7,034 bases of DNA from Bacteroidota bacterium (GTDB lineage Bacteria > Bacteroidota > Bacteroidia > Bacteroidales > Prolixibacteraceae). The stretch spans positions 1 through 7,034 of the forward strand of contig DAOVTY010000170.1 in the NCBI GenBank assembly GCA_030632865.1. The letters are read 5' to 3'. Below, in pieces: positions 1 to 6,659 of the stretch. The notes under the pieces are model-generated. The model saw nothing but the letters and a program-made list of their open reading frames with translations, did not search any database and was not told where the DNA came from. A program made the position numbers and the translations under genes. Each line of letters opens with the position of its first letter. Within the stretch, counting starts at the first letter, position 1.

Positions 1-33
1 AGTTTTTTATCATAGTTACTATCTTTAAAAGAT

Positions 34-375
34 TTGCCAAATATTTCGTTAATTGATCGTTTTATTCTTTTTAATTCTGGTAGTCTTGTTTCGCTATTAT
101 CAATTAAACTAAAATCATCAGAACCTGTTCATTATTCAAAATTCGACAAATTAGAATTTGATTACTTGATTACGGTTGGCGATGGAACAAACGAAGAGTT
201 AAAAATCCCTCCAATTAAATATAAACGCAAACTACATTTAGGATTTCACAACCCTTACAAGGGGTTTAAAAATCGTGATGAATTAAAGAATAAATGTCGT
301 GAAATTAGAGATGAGATATATTTGGAAATGGATTATTTCTACAATAGAATATTAAAAAAAACATCCGTCAATTAA
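34..375 (+). CDS. Hypothetical protein or C-terminal part of one; start uncertain
   Basis: I do not recognise this protein. The frame is open for 113 codons from a TTG at 34. There is an in-frame stop at 13-15 and no in-frame ATG or GTG before the middle of the frame, so TTG is the only conventional start. It may instead be the tail of a gene broken by a frameshift at the window edge. The visible protein has a hydrophobic N-terminal third, a middle part rich in Lys, Pro and Tyr (IPPIKYKRKLHLGFHNPY), and a charged, probably helical C-terminus (about residues 80-110) rich in Lys, Arg and Glu. No signal peptide, lipobox, Cys pair or catalytic motif is evident. The stop codon lies in the loop of a strong terminator, which supports this being the real 3' end of a transcribed gene. 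Codon use is AT-rich like the neighbours. I am fairly sure the reading frame is real and unsure of its N-terminus and function. Confidence 0.45.
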   Translation: MPNISLIDRFILFNSGSLVSLLSIKLKSSEPVHYSKFDKLEFDYLITVGDGTNEELKIPPIKYKRKLHLGFHNPYKGFKNRDELKNKCREIRDEIYLEMDYFYNRILKKTSVN

Positions 376-389
376 CGGATGTTTTTTTT
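354..389. terminator. Bidirectional rho-independent terminator
   Basis: A perfect inverted repeat, ACATCCGT (361-368) and ACGGATGT (375-382), encloses the 6-base loop CAATTA. The stem extends through A354-360 paired with T383-389, and the T-run continues to 390. Both strands therefore have a GC-containing stem followed by a U-run. It sits between two convergent genes. The plus-strand frame's TAA (373-375) is in the loop, and the aminopeptidase TAA (389-391) abuts the minus-strand side. It should end transcription in both directions. Confidence 0.9.
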
Positions 390-1777
390 TATTTTGATAC
401 AGTCTCTTCAATTTCATCGGGAGTAATTGGAATTCGTTCTCCAATTAATTTACTACCTGTTTCTGTAACTAGAATGTCATCTTCTAATCGAATTCCGCCA
501 AAATTACGATATTCATTCACCTTATCGAAATTAATAAATTCATTGTTAATCTTTTCATTTTGCCATTTATCAATTAACGACGGAATAAAATATATACCAG
601 GTTCGTTTGTAATTACAAAACCTGGTTGCAGTTTACGCCCCAGTCGTAAATAAGCAGTTCCAAATTGGTCAACAGGGCGAATTTCATCATCGTATCCAAC
701 ATGTATTTGTCCAAGATCTTCCATATCGTGCACATCCAATCCCATCATGTGTCCTAATCCATGAGGAAAAAACATTGCATGAGCACCACTTCTAACAGCT
801 TCTTTTACATCGCCTTTCATCAAACCTAAATCTTTTAATCCTGATGCAATAACTTCGGCGGCAGCCAAATGCACTGATAAATATGTAGCACCCGGTTTAG
901 TAAGTTCCTGCCCTCTATCGTTTGCAGCCAGTACAATTTCGTAAATTTCACGCTGCTTTTGTGTGAACTTTCCTCCAACAGGAACTGTTCGCGTAAAATC
1001 GGAAGCATAATGCAATAACGACTCCGCACCTGCATCTGTCAACATCAAATTTCCTTCTTCTAAAATTTGCGAATGGCTATGGTTATGCAGAGTTTCGCCA
1101 TGTTGAGAAAGTATTATAGGGAAAGATGTCATTCCTCCACCGGCAATTGCAATACCTTCAATTGTTCCTGCAATTTTTTGCTCCCACATTCCGGGCTGTG
1201 CCATTTTCATTGCAACTACATGCATTTCGTAACCTGTTGCGCACGCTTTTTCAATCTCAATAATTTCTTCTGGCTCTTTAATAGAGCGGATATCGATTAC
1301 AGATTTCACAAACTGTAGAGAAGCATAATCCTGAATTCGTAATGACGAAATACCCAAAAGTTTTTCGAGTAGCATTTTATTATCGCCTCGGTAAGGAGGT
1401 AAAAAATGCACTTTTCTGCCTTGTTGAATTGCAGATGAGATAAAATCAAATATTTTCGAAAATGCAGCAGTATTACTTACTCCAACTTTTTTTGCATTCT
1501 CTTTCAAAGGCACTTGCGGTCCCATCCAAATTATATCTTCAATATCCACATCGTTACCAAAAATATAATCTTTGCCACTGTCGAAATCTATAACCCCTGC
1601 TAACCCCGGAAAATCAAGACCAAAGAAATATAGAAAAGAACTATCTTGTCTGAAATGATATGTATTATCGCTGTAACTCATAGGCGACTCTCCATTTCCA
1701 AGAATTAATCCAACTCCATTTAATCCCTTATTCTGAAGAGATTTTCTTCTATTTAAATATGTACTTTTATCAAACAT
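389..1777 (-). CDS. pepP: Xaa-Pro aminopeptidase (PepP-like, M24B family)
   Basis: This is a 462-residue cytoplasmic metalloaminopeptidase expected to remove the N-terminal residue from peptides with proline in second position, helping recycle proline-containing peptides. Residues 1 to about 155 form the creatinase/AMP_N-type N-terminal domain. Residues about 170-450 form the pita-bread M24 catalytic domain. All five expected metal ligands are visible: D248 (LTDAGAE), D260 (ASDFTRT), H343 (HGLGHMMGLDVHD), E392 (NEPGIY) and E432 (IRLEDD). Likely active-site histidines are also present, in the HNH segment (231-233) and at H350. Length fits the family (E. coli PepP is about 440 residues). No signal peptide is seen. 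The ATG at 1777 begins a normal PepP N-terminus (MFDKSTYLNRR). It stands alone, divergent from the kinase-like gene and ending at a shared terminator. Family assignment is very secure; substrate preference within M24B (aminopeptidase P versus prolidase) is inferred from the N-terminal domain and motifs. Confidence 0.95.
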   Translation of the reverse strand: MFDKSTYLNRRKSLQNKGLNGVGLILGNGESPMSYSDNTYHFRQDSSFLYFFGLDFPGLAGVIDFDSGKDYIFGNDVDIEDIIWMGPQVPLKENAKKVGVSNTAAFSKIFDFISSAIQQGRKVHFLPPYRGDNKMLLEKLLGISSLRIQDYASLQFVKSVIDIRSIKEPEEIIEIEKACATGYEMHVVAMKMAQPGMWEQKIAGTIEGIAIAGGGMTSFPIILSQHGETLHNHSHSQILEEGNLMLTDAGAESLLHYASDFTRTVPVGGKFTQKQREIYEIVLAANDRGQELTKPGATYLSVHLAAAEVIASGLKDLGLMKGDVKEAVRSGAHAMFFPHGLGHMMGLDVHDMEDLGQIHVGYDDEIRPVDQFGTAYLRLGRKLQPGFVITNEPGIYFIPSLIDKWQNEKINNEFINFDKVNEYRNFGGIRLEDDILVTETGSKLIGERIPITPDEIEETVSK

Positions 1778-1880
1778 TGTTCTAATTTTTGAATCAATTT
1801 ATTTTACACGAATATATTATAAATTAATCTTTTTTTTAGAAGTAAAATGATATATGAATATTTTTTTTGATTCTATTGAA

Positions 1881-1888
1881 CAAAAGTA
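1881..1888 (-). promoter_or_regulatory. Candidate -7 promoter box for the aminopeptidase gene
   Basis: On the minus strand this reads TACTTTTG, an exact match to the Bacteroidota -7 consensus TAnnTTTG. It would start a transcript with a leader of roughly 100 bases before the ATG at 1777. No well-spaced TTTG-type -33 element is present upstream; the closest, TTTA, is about 22 bases away. In AT-rich DNA such an 8-mer can arise by chance, so this is tentative. Confidence 0.25.
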
Positions 1889-1944
1889 TAACCCAAATAT
1901 AGTTTCACCGTAAACCAAATAGAACAAAACTTAAAAATATAATT

Positions 1945-2637
1945 ATGAGCAATGTATTAATGGGATATTTAAATAAACGCATGAAGGAAGAGGATTTTAT
2001 TAAAAAGAATAACTCTACAACAGCAGGCCCTGTAATTACAATTTCTAGAGAAGTTGGTTGCAATGGAATAAAATTAGCTAAACTAATTGCTTCCAGATTA
2101 AACAGCCATAATAAAAGCAGCAATTGGGAGGTGCTTAGTAAAGAGATATATCATCAGAGTGCGTTAGAGTTAAATTTAGAATCGGACGAGATTCGACGTG
2201 TTTTTAAGCAATCTGAGAAATATGCTTTTGATGAAATTTTAAAAGCGTTTAGTAACAAAAACTTCAAGAGCGAACAGCGAATCATAAAAACCGTTGTCGA
2301 TATTGTTCGCAATTCTTGTATCGATGGATATTCAATAATTGTTGGAAGGGCCGGACATATAATTGCCGGTGATATTGAAAAATCTTTTCATTTAAAATTA
2401 ATTGCTCCACTCAATTATAGGGTTCAAACTATTCAAGATAATAATGGCTTAAACCGCGAAGAGTCTGTCAAGTTTATTAATAAAGTTGAAAAAGAACGTA
2501 TTATATTTAGAAAAGCAATTCACCAAGAAAAATTAAACGAAGAGTTATTTGATTTAACAATAAACAGAAATTCTTTTAACAATGATGATATAGTTGATAT
2601 TATTGTATATGCAATTAATAAAAAAGGTATTCTGTAA
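1945..2637 (+). CDS. Cytidylate kinase-like family protein
   Basis: This 230-residue protein resembles the cytidylate kinase-like family (Cytidylate_kin2 type), P-loop NTPase-fold proteins whose cellular substrate is generally not established. What shows this: the N-terminal strand and loop ITISREVGCNGIKLAK (about 31-46), which matches the family's ISREYGSGG-type nucleotide-binding loop; the WEVLSKEI segment (61-68), where cytidylate kinases have YxDxxLI; IIVGRAGHII (131-140), the conserved GR motif in the core; and the LID-like region REESVKFINKVEKERIIFRK (171-190), followed by DLTINR (203-208). No signal peptide or membrane segment is present, so it is cytoplasmic. The ATG at 1945 is the first in frame; ATGs at 1960 and 1981 are possible alternatives, since the conserved domain begins only near residue 28. 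It is divergent from the aminopeptidase and convergent with the glycosylase, so it is probably monocistronic. Family call is confident; true CMP kinase activity is not implied. Confidence 0.85.
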   Translation: MSNVLMGYLNKRMKEEDFIKKNNSTTAGPVITISREVGCNGIKLAKLIASRLNSHNKSSNWEVLSKEIYHQSALELNLESDEIRRVFKQSEKYAFDEILKAFSNKNFKSEQRIIKTVVDIVRNSCIDGYSIIVGRAGHIIAGDIEKSFHLKLIAPLNYRVQTIQDNNGLNREESVKFINKVEKERIIFRKAIHQEKLNEELFDLTINRNSFNNDDIVDIIVYAINKKGIL

Positions 2638-2661
2638 AATTCAAATTCGCCTGCATTATTC

Positions 2662-2680
2662 ACAATTATAAATTAATTGT
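2662..2680. terminator. Weak inverted repeat between convergent genes
   Basis: ACAATTA (2662-2668) and TAATTGT (2674-2680) form a perfect 7-base-pair stem with loop TAAAT. It lies in the 50-base gap between the 3' ends of the kinase-like gene and the glycosylase gene. The position suits a shared terminator, but the stem is almost all A-T and lacks a clear T-run on either strand. Its role is an inference from position only. Confidence 0.3.
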
Positions 2681-2687
2681 CTAATAA

Positions 2688-3449
2688 TTAAAACAAAGTT
2701 GTTGCTGAAGTCTGTTTGTTGGTCAAATTATATCCTGTCCAATCTATATCGTTTATTAATTGCTTGAAACAGTTTGTTTTACCATAAAGAAAATCGCTAT
2801 CTCGCCCCTCTTTTTTGTAGCACATCATTGGATGTTGCGATACAGTTTTGTTGTTTATGTTTAAATTTCGTGTTGCTTCTATCGCATGATTTCCCCATAA
2901 AAACCAATTAATAGAAACGTTTGTATTGTTAATGTAGTTAAGTAATTCTTCGCTAAACATAGCCCATATTTTTTTATGACTACCTGGTATCCCTGGCTCG
3001 CAAGTATACGAAGTATTAATTAAAAGTACACCTTGTTTTTCCCAATGTTTAAATAGTTTGTAGGGAGCCAACAAAGGGAATTCGTTATCCAATTTTTCTT
3101 TTAATTTGTTGTAGTTTATTATCTCTCCTGTGTACGCTTTATATAAAGTTCTCAGAATATTTTTCAACGAAACATTTCTAAATGGCTCGCTCCACGATTT
3201 TAATGTACCCACTTCAAAAGCACGGCCGGTGGCAACTCCTATTTGCGGATAAGGATCTTGCCCCACAATAGCTACTTTTACCGACGAAAGTGGCATCTCT
3301 AAAAAACGTAGTACTTTTTCTGATGACGGCGTAAATTCATTTTTAGTTATCTCAAATTCAATTTGAAAAATTAAATCAATTATTTTTTCTGATAAAAAAA
3401 CGTTCCAGTCAGGATGAACTGAGATATTTTTAAGAAACAACGAATTCAT
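2688..3449 (-). CDS. Divergent uracil-DNA glycosylase, family-1 fold
   Basis: This 253-residue protein aligns by eye along its whole length with Ung-type uracil-DNA glycosylases, which cut uracil from DNA to start base excision repair. Motifs in order: VHPDW (11-15, as in the Ung N-terminus); VAIVGQDPYPQIGVATGRAF (59-78), the water-activating loop with D65 and Y67; SLKNI (94-98); GVLLINTSYTC (140-150), with N145 the probable uracil-binding Asn; GSH (156-158); WFLWGNHA (182-189); SQHPMM (204-209), with H206 in the place of the catalytic His; and DIDW (234-237) at the end. Two departures are clear: GQDPYP replaces GQDPYH, and HPMMCYKKEGR replaces the DNA-intercalating HPSPLSxxRG loop. It may belong to an Ung subfamily separate from the housekeeping enzyme, with altered DNA or base specificity. 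The gene is monocistronic as far as seen, converging on the kinase-like gene. I leave the symbol empty because orthology to ung is not certain. Confidence 0.85.
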   Translation of the reverse strand: MNSLFLKNISVHPDWNVFLSEKIIDLIFQIEFEITKNEFTPSSEKVLRFLEMPLSSVKVAIVGQDPYPQIGVATGRAFEVGTLKSWSEPFRNVSLKNILRTLYKAYTGEIINYNKLKEKLDNEFPLLAPYKLFKHWEKQGVLLINTSYTCEPGIPGSHKKIWAMFSEELLNYINNTNVSINWFLWGNHAIEATRNLNINNKTVSQHPMMCYKKEGRDSDFLYGKTNCFKQLINDIDWTGYNLTNKQTSATTLF

Positions 3450-3482
3450 TGTATGTATTATTTTTGTAAAAAAACCGGTTCA

Positions 3483-3503
3483 TAAGTTGTCATCGTCAAC
3501 TTA
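3483..3503. repeat. Inverted repeat (hairpin) in the intergenic gap
   Basis: TAAGTTG (3483-3489) and CAACTTA (3497-3503) form a perfect 7-base-pair stem with a 7-base loop. On the minus strand the hairpin is followed about ten bases later by AACCGG and a run of seven T. The gap from 3450 to 3623 separates the end of the fusion lipoprotein gene from the start of the glycosylase gene, both on the minus strand. The hairpin could be an inefficient terminator of the upstream operon, a leader structure of the glycosylase, or a protein-binding site. The sequence does not decide between these. Two perfect palindromes lie nearby: AACCGGTT at 3473-3480 and ATGTATACAT at 3564-3573. Confidence 0.4.
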
Positions 3504-3623
3504 CCAAAAGCAATCCCTTGATAGAATCTAGCTTAGCATTTTAATAATCAACATTAACAAATGATGTATACATTTTGTAAATCGAACTGGTGTTAAAAAG
3601 TCAAACGTTAAGAACAATTCTGT

Positions 3624-5090
3624 TTATCCGGTAATTTTATCGGGTAAGCCTTTTACATTAACAGGTTTTTCTGCGTGCGGTTTAATCTCAAACATATCGT
3701 TGGGAGTTATTCCACACTCTTTAATCATTTCCAAGCAGTATTCAAGCTGTCCCAATTCGCGTTCAATATTATTTGTACCAAATGCAAATTTCACTCCCGC
3801 CTCTTTTGCCATTTTTATCATAGTCGCATTTGGCGTTTTATAACGTGCATTAATTTCCAGCGCAATGTTATTATCTGCTAAAACTTTAACAACTTTTGCC
3901 ATTCGTGCTTTTGTCCAAAGTTGTTCATATTCATCTCTAATAACAGCAGGTAAAACAGTAGGATTTACATAAATATCAACAGGTTCCTGAGAGAAAATTG
4001 CTTCTATTTTAATCACTAAATCATCCATAAACTGTTGCTTATCGTCAACCCATACTTCATCTTCTAACCAAATACGATTTCTACGTCCTTTCCTATCTGT
4101 AAATGTCATCGCATCGGTAAAAACATAATCGAATTTTGCAATTGCTTCTGGCGAAAAAAGAGTAATCCATTCCCTACCCTCTGCCTGCATTCCCTTAAAT
4201 ATAGGGCTACCTGCAACAGTGTCCATGTATGCAAACAACGATTCATCGTCGGTAACCGGAAAATGCAAACCACAGTTTGGAGCAACACCATAATTTATTC
4301 CCAGCTTCTGCGAATTGGCTACTACTTCGTCAATAGTCAAACCACCTTTTAGGTGAACATGAAAATCGATAATCGGAAAACCGGGCTTCATTAATTTTGT
4401 AATTAAAGTATCCCAATCTTTATCTTCAACAGATTTTTTTTCTCCTGCTGGCAATTCCTTTAGCTTTATATTTTTATAATACACCGTGCTTTTTGGGTCG
4501 TGTGCCTGAAGTGCAAAACTTCCTGATCCTAATTTTAGAGTTTCTCCCCCTTCCCAACGCCATGCATTATCTGGCTCGGTATATTCATTCACTTTTACAT
4601 CATTTACAAAAATTTCAACAAAATTTTCAACTACCTTTATCCGCATAGTAAACCACTCATTGTCGTTTGCCAACGGATAATAAACGTTTCTAATACTATA
4701 AATACTACCGGTTTTCTTACGTTCAGGATTTTTAACAGAACCCCTGTAAGAGTTATTAACTTGAATTTCGTAACCTGATGCCGGCCAACCCTCTTTTTGA
4801 TATTTTGTATGAATAAAAATTCCTGAATTAGAGTGTTCTAAAGTTTTTATTTCAGCTTCAAACTCAAAGTTTTTAAATTCTCCTTCGTAAAAAAGATGCG
4901 AACGAGAGCCAGCACATTTAATGGCTCCATCTTCAACATAAATACTCTCAGGATTTTCACCCGCTTTTTTCCATCCATCTAAAGTTTCTCCATCGAAAAT
5001 AGTTTGCCAATCGCCACTTTTTATTTGAGGTTGGCACGAGGTTAAAAACAGAACTGAAATGATTAAAAAATAGAATGAAGTTGTTTTCAT
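3624..5090 (-). CDS. Lipoprotein fusing a 3-keto-disaccharide hydrolase (DUF1080) domain to a PHP-like domain
   Basis: This is a 488-residue exported lipoprotein. Residues 1-18 are a signal peptide ending in the lipobox LTSC, with C19 the lipidated residue, so it should be anchored to a membrane facing the periplasm or the outside. Residues about 27-212 form a DUF1080/3-keto-disaccharide hydrolase beta-sandwich, recognised by IFDGETLDGW (31-40), HSNSGIFIHTKY (86-97), SGYEIQVNN (105-113) and GSGSFALQAHDP (188-199). Some family members act on 3-keto-glycosides. After a short charged linker, residues about 238-480 resemble a PHP-type TIM-barrel metallohydrolase: IIDFHVHLKGG (HxH at 244/246), H276, E304 and ALEINARY (E412). 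The usual HP and GSDAH ligand motifs read NP (376-377) and GTNN (438-441). The gene lies 44 bases after the MFS transporter gene on the same strand and is probably co-transcribed. Domain calls are good; substrate and PHP activity are unknown. Confidence 0.85.
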   Translation of the reverse strand: MKTTSFYFLIISVLFLTSCQPQIKSGDWQTIFDGETLDGWKKAGENPESIYVEDGAIKCAGSRSHLFYEGEFKNFEFEAEIKTLEHSNSGIFIHTKYQKEGWPASGYEIQVNNSYRGSVKNPERKKTGSIYSIRNVYYPLANDNEWFTMRIKVVENFVEIFVNDVKVNEYTEPDNAWRWEGGETLKLGSGSFALQAHDPKSTVYYKNIKLKELPAGEKKSVEDKDWDTLITKLMKPGFPIIDFHVHLKGGLTIDEVVANSQKLGINYGVAPNCGLHFPVTDDESLFAYMDTVAGSPIFKGMQAEGREWITLFSPEAIAKFDYVFTDAMTFTDRKGRRNRIWLEDEVWVDDKQQFMDDLVIKIEAIFSQEPVDIYVNPTVLPAVIRDEYEQLWTKARMAKVVKVLADNNIALEINARYKTPNATMIKMAKEAGVKFAFGTNNIERELGQLEYCLEMIKECGITPNDMFEIKPHAEKPVNVKGLPDKITG

Positions 5091-5134
5091 CTTTGTTGAT
5101 TTAGTGAATATTATGATGTTAAAACTACTTAAAT

Positions 5135-6472
5135 TTATTGAGAAATTACCAGTTTATCTTGCGGGTTATTTGCTTTAAAACTAAAAAATGCAATAAGCAA
5201 AATAACAGCACCCAAAGCGAAAAAAGCGAAACTATAACTTCCCAATTTAGTAGCCGAAAAACTATATATTATTGGCCCCAGCGCACTTGCAAAAACAATT
5301 ATCGACATTACAAAACCAGTAATTTTACCAAGATTTTTGCGACCATAAAAGCGTGGCCATGTAACAGCCATTAAAACATTGTACAGGCCACTTACAATAC
5401 TATTGCCAATTATAAAACCGTAATAAAACAATCCATCGTTTAAGTTTCCTAGTGAGAATAACGCTATTAACTGGCCTGCAAGTATTATATAAAGTAAGTA
5501 TTTCAACTTAATTTTATCACTTATGTAGCCACCTGTTAACGATATCACCACAGAAATAATAGAGATTGGAATAAAAATAGATAATGCTTTTTCGCGACTC
5601 ATTCCCACATTCTCAAATATAGAAACGAGATGAAAAGTGAAACCGGTAATATAAAGTGCGTACATGGCCAGTGGAATTGCAAATAACCAAAAACTTAATG
5701 TTTTGCGTGCTTCTGTTAAAGTGAACTGTTTAAATGGTTTTATAATTACGTCGTGCTCTCTATTCCCATGAAATTCGCCATCGGGAATCATTCCCAAATC
5801 TTCGGGATTATCGCGAAAAAATAAGAAAACGAACAAAGTAAAAAACAGACCAATAAAAACTGCCATTAAAATCCACGCTCCTCTCCACGAAGTTCCATTA
5901 ATTAACATATCGAAAGATAGTGGCGCCATTGAAAAACCAAGTGCTACAAAAACCGAAGATATGCCATTTACCCAACCACGCCGCGCAATAAACCATTTCA
6001 TGAGCATATTTCGCGATATCATAGTTAGCACTCCCTGTCCCGAAAAACGTAATCCGAAAAACAATAGCATGAGAACTGCCATTGCAAAACCTATGTATAA
6101 ACTCGAACTGTTATCATCAATAAAAAGGTGTATTATCCGGTCCGACTGACTCAACAATAAAAGCACCAACGAAAGCATTATTGAGATCACCATTCCAACC
6201 CAGCGTGCACCATATTTATCGTACATTTTACCGGCATAAGTTAAAATTAGAGAACTGGCAATTGTTCCAATCATGTAAGCAATGCTTAACTGATTTCTGT
6301 TAATTTGGATATTGTCGAGCAAATAATCGGTAAAAGTAGAAACTCCCATGGTTTGCCCCGGAGCACTAATCAATACTCCAATTGTAGAAGCAAATAAAAT
6401 TACCCACCCGTAAAAAAACGGAATATTCTTTGGCTTGAAAGGAAAATTATTCCACTGTTGCTTACTACTCAT
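5135..6472 (-). CDS. MFS transporter, monocarboxylate/oxalate-formate-like
   Basis: This 445-residue inner-membrane protein has about 12 hydrophobic segments in two halves, as in major facilitator superfamily carriers. The loop-2 signature GKMYDKYGARWVG (81-93) and its second-half counterpart GGYISDKIKLKY (314-325) are present. Features recalling the monocarboxylate and oxalate/formate antiporter branch are FYGWVIL near the N-terminus (20-26), RFSGQGVLTMISRNMLMKWF (142-161), the central cytoplasmic segment FRDNPEDLGMIPDGE (219-233), and FWLFAIP followed by a TM segment with GFTFHLVSI (277-285). The substrate cannot be read from sequence; a small organic acid or a sugar-derived product is plausible. 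I chose the ATG at 6472: the frame stays open upstream to a TTG at 6529, but that extension adds a short stretch without homology-like features. The downstream lipoprotein gene follows after 44 bases, suggesting an operon in which the carrier imports the product of the exported enzyme. Confidence 0.88.
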   Translation of the reverse strand: MSSKQQWNNFPFKPKNIPFFYGWVILFASTIGVLISAPGQTMGVSTFTDYLLDNIQINRNQLSIAYMIGTIASSLILTYAGKMYDKYGARWVGMVISIMLSLVLLLLSQSDRIIHLFIDDNSSSLYIGFAMAVLMLLFFGLRFSGQGVLTMISRNMLMKWFIARRGWVNGISSVFVALGFSMAPLSFDMLINGTSWRGAWILMAVFIGLFFTLFVFLFFRDNPEDLGMIPDGEFHGNREHDVIIKPFKQFTLTEARKTLSFWLFAIPLAMYALYITGFTFHLVSIFENVGMSREKALSIFIPISIISVVISLTGGYISDKIKLKYLLYIILAGQLIALFSLGNLNDGLFYYGFIIGNSIVSGLYNVLMAVTWPRFYGRKNLGKITGFVMSIIVFASALGPIIYSFSATKLGSYSFAFFALGAVILLIAFFSFKANNPQDKLVISQ

Positions 6473-6487
6473 TAATTTGATTTTGTG

Positions 6488-6495
6488 CAAAACTA
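6488..6495 (-). promoter_or_regulatory. Candidate -7 promoter box for the MFS-lipoprotein unit
   Basis: The minus strand reads TAGTTTTG, an exact match to the Bacteroidota TAnnTTTG -7 element, 15 bases before the chosen MFS start codon, giving a very short leader. No good TTTG -33 box is seen at the usual distance. If real, it would also exclude the longer TTG start at 6529, since that lies upstream of the transcript. The 187-base gap to the HMA gene has room for a promoter and supports separate transcription. Confidence 0.3.
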
Positions 6496-6659
6496 AACGA
6501 AGTAGATTAGCTATTTGTATTTGAACCAATCGAATTAATAAATGTAAGATTTGATTAACTTATGATTAATAAAACATAAAATTTAGTCTAGTTATTTTAA
6601 CCAAACTGATAAAACTATAACAGTTAAAATAATATAATCAACGAAACAAAAAAGAACAA

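Noticed and set aside
1067..1318. Plus-strand open frame of 83 codons opposite the aminopeptidase gene
   Set aside because: Lies wholly antisense to the well-supported PepP catalytic domain, and its Cys/Phe/His-rich product looks like a translation artefact.
3575..3596. T-loop-like sequence GTTCGATTT on the minus strand, considered as a tRNA fragment
   Set aside because: No acceptor stem, anticodon arm or D arm can be paired around it.
3675..3881. Plus-strand open frame of 68 codons opposite the fusion lipoprotein
   Set aside because: Antisense to the conserved PHP-like domain; no recognisable motif and odd composition.
6473..6529. N-terminal extension of the MFS transporter from a TTG
   Set aside because: Adds 19 residues before a normal MFS N-terminus; the ATG at 6472 is the better start, and a promoter-like box lies inside the extension.
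6602..6625. Inverted repeat AACTG/CAGTT after the HMA gene, considered as a terminator
   Set aside because: Only five base pairs with a long loop and no T-run after it; too weak to call.
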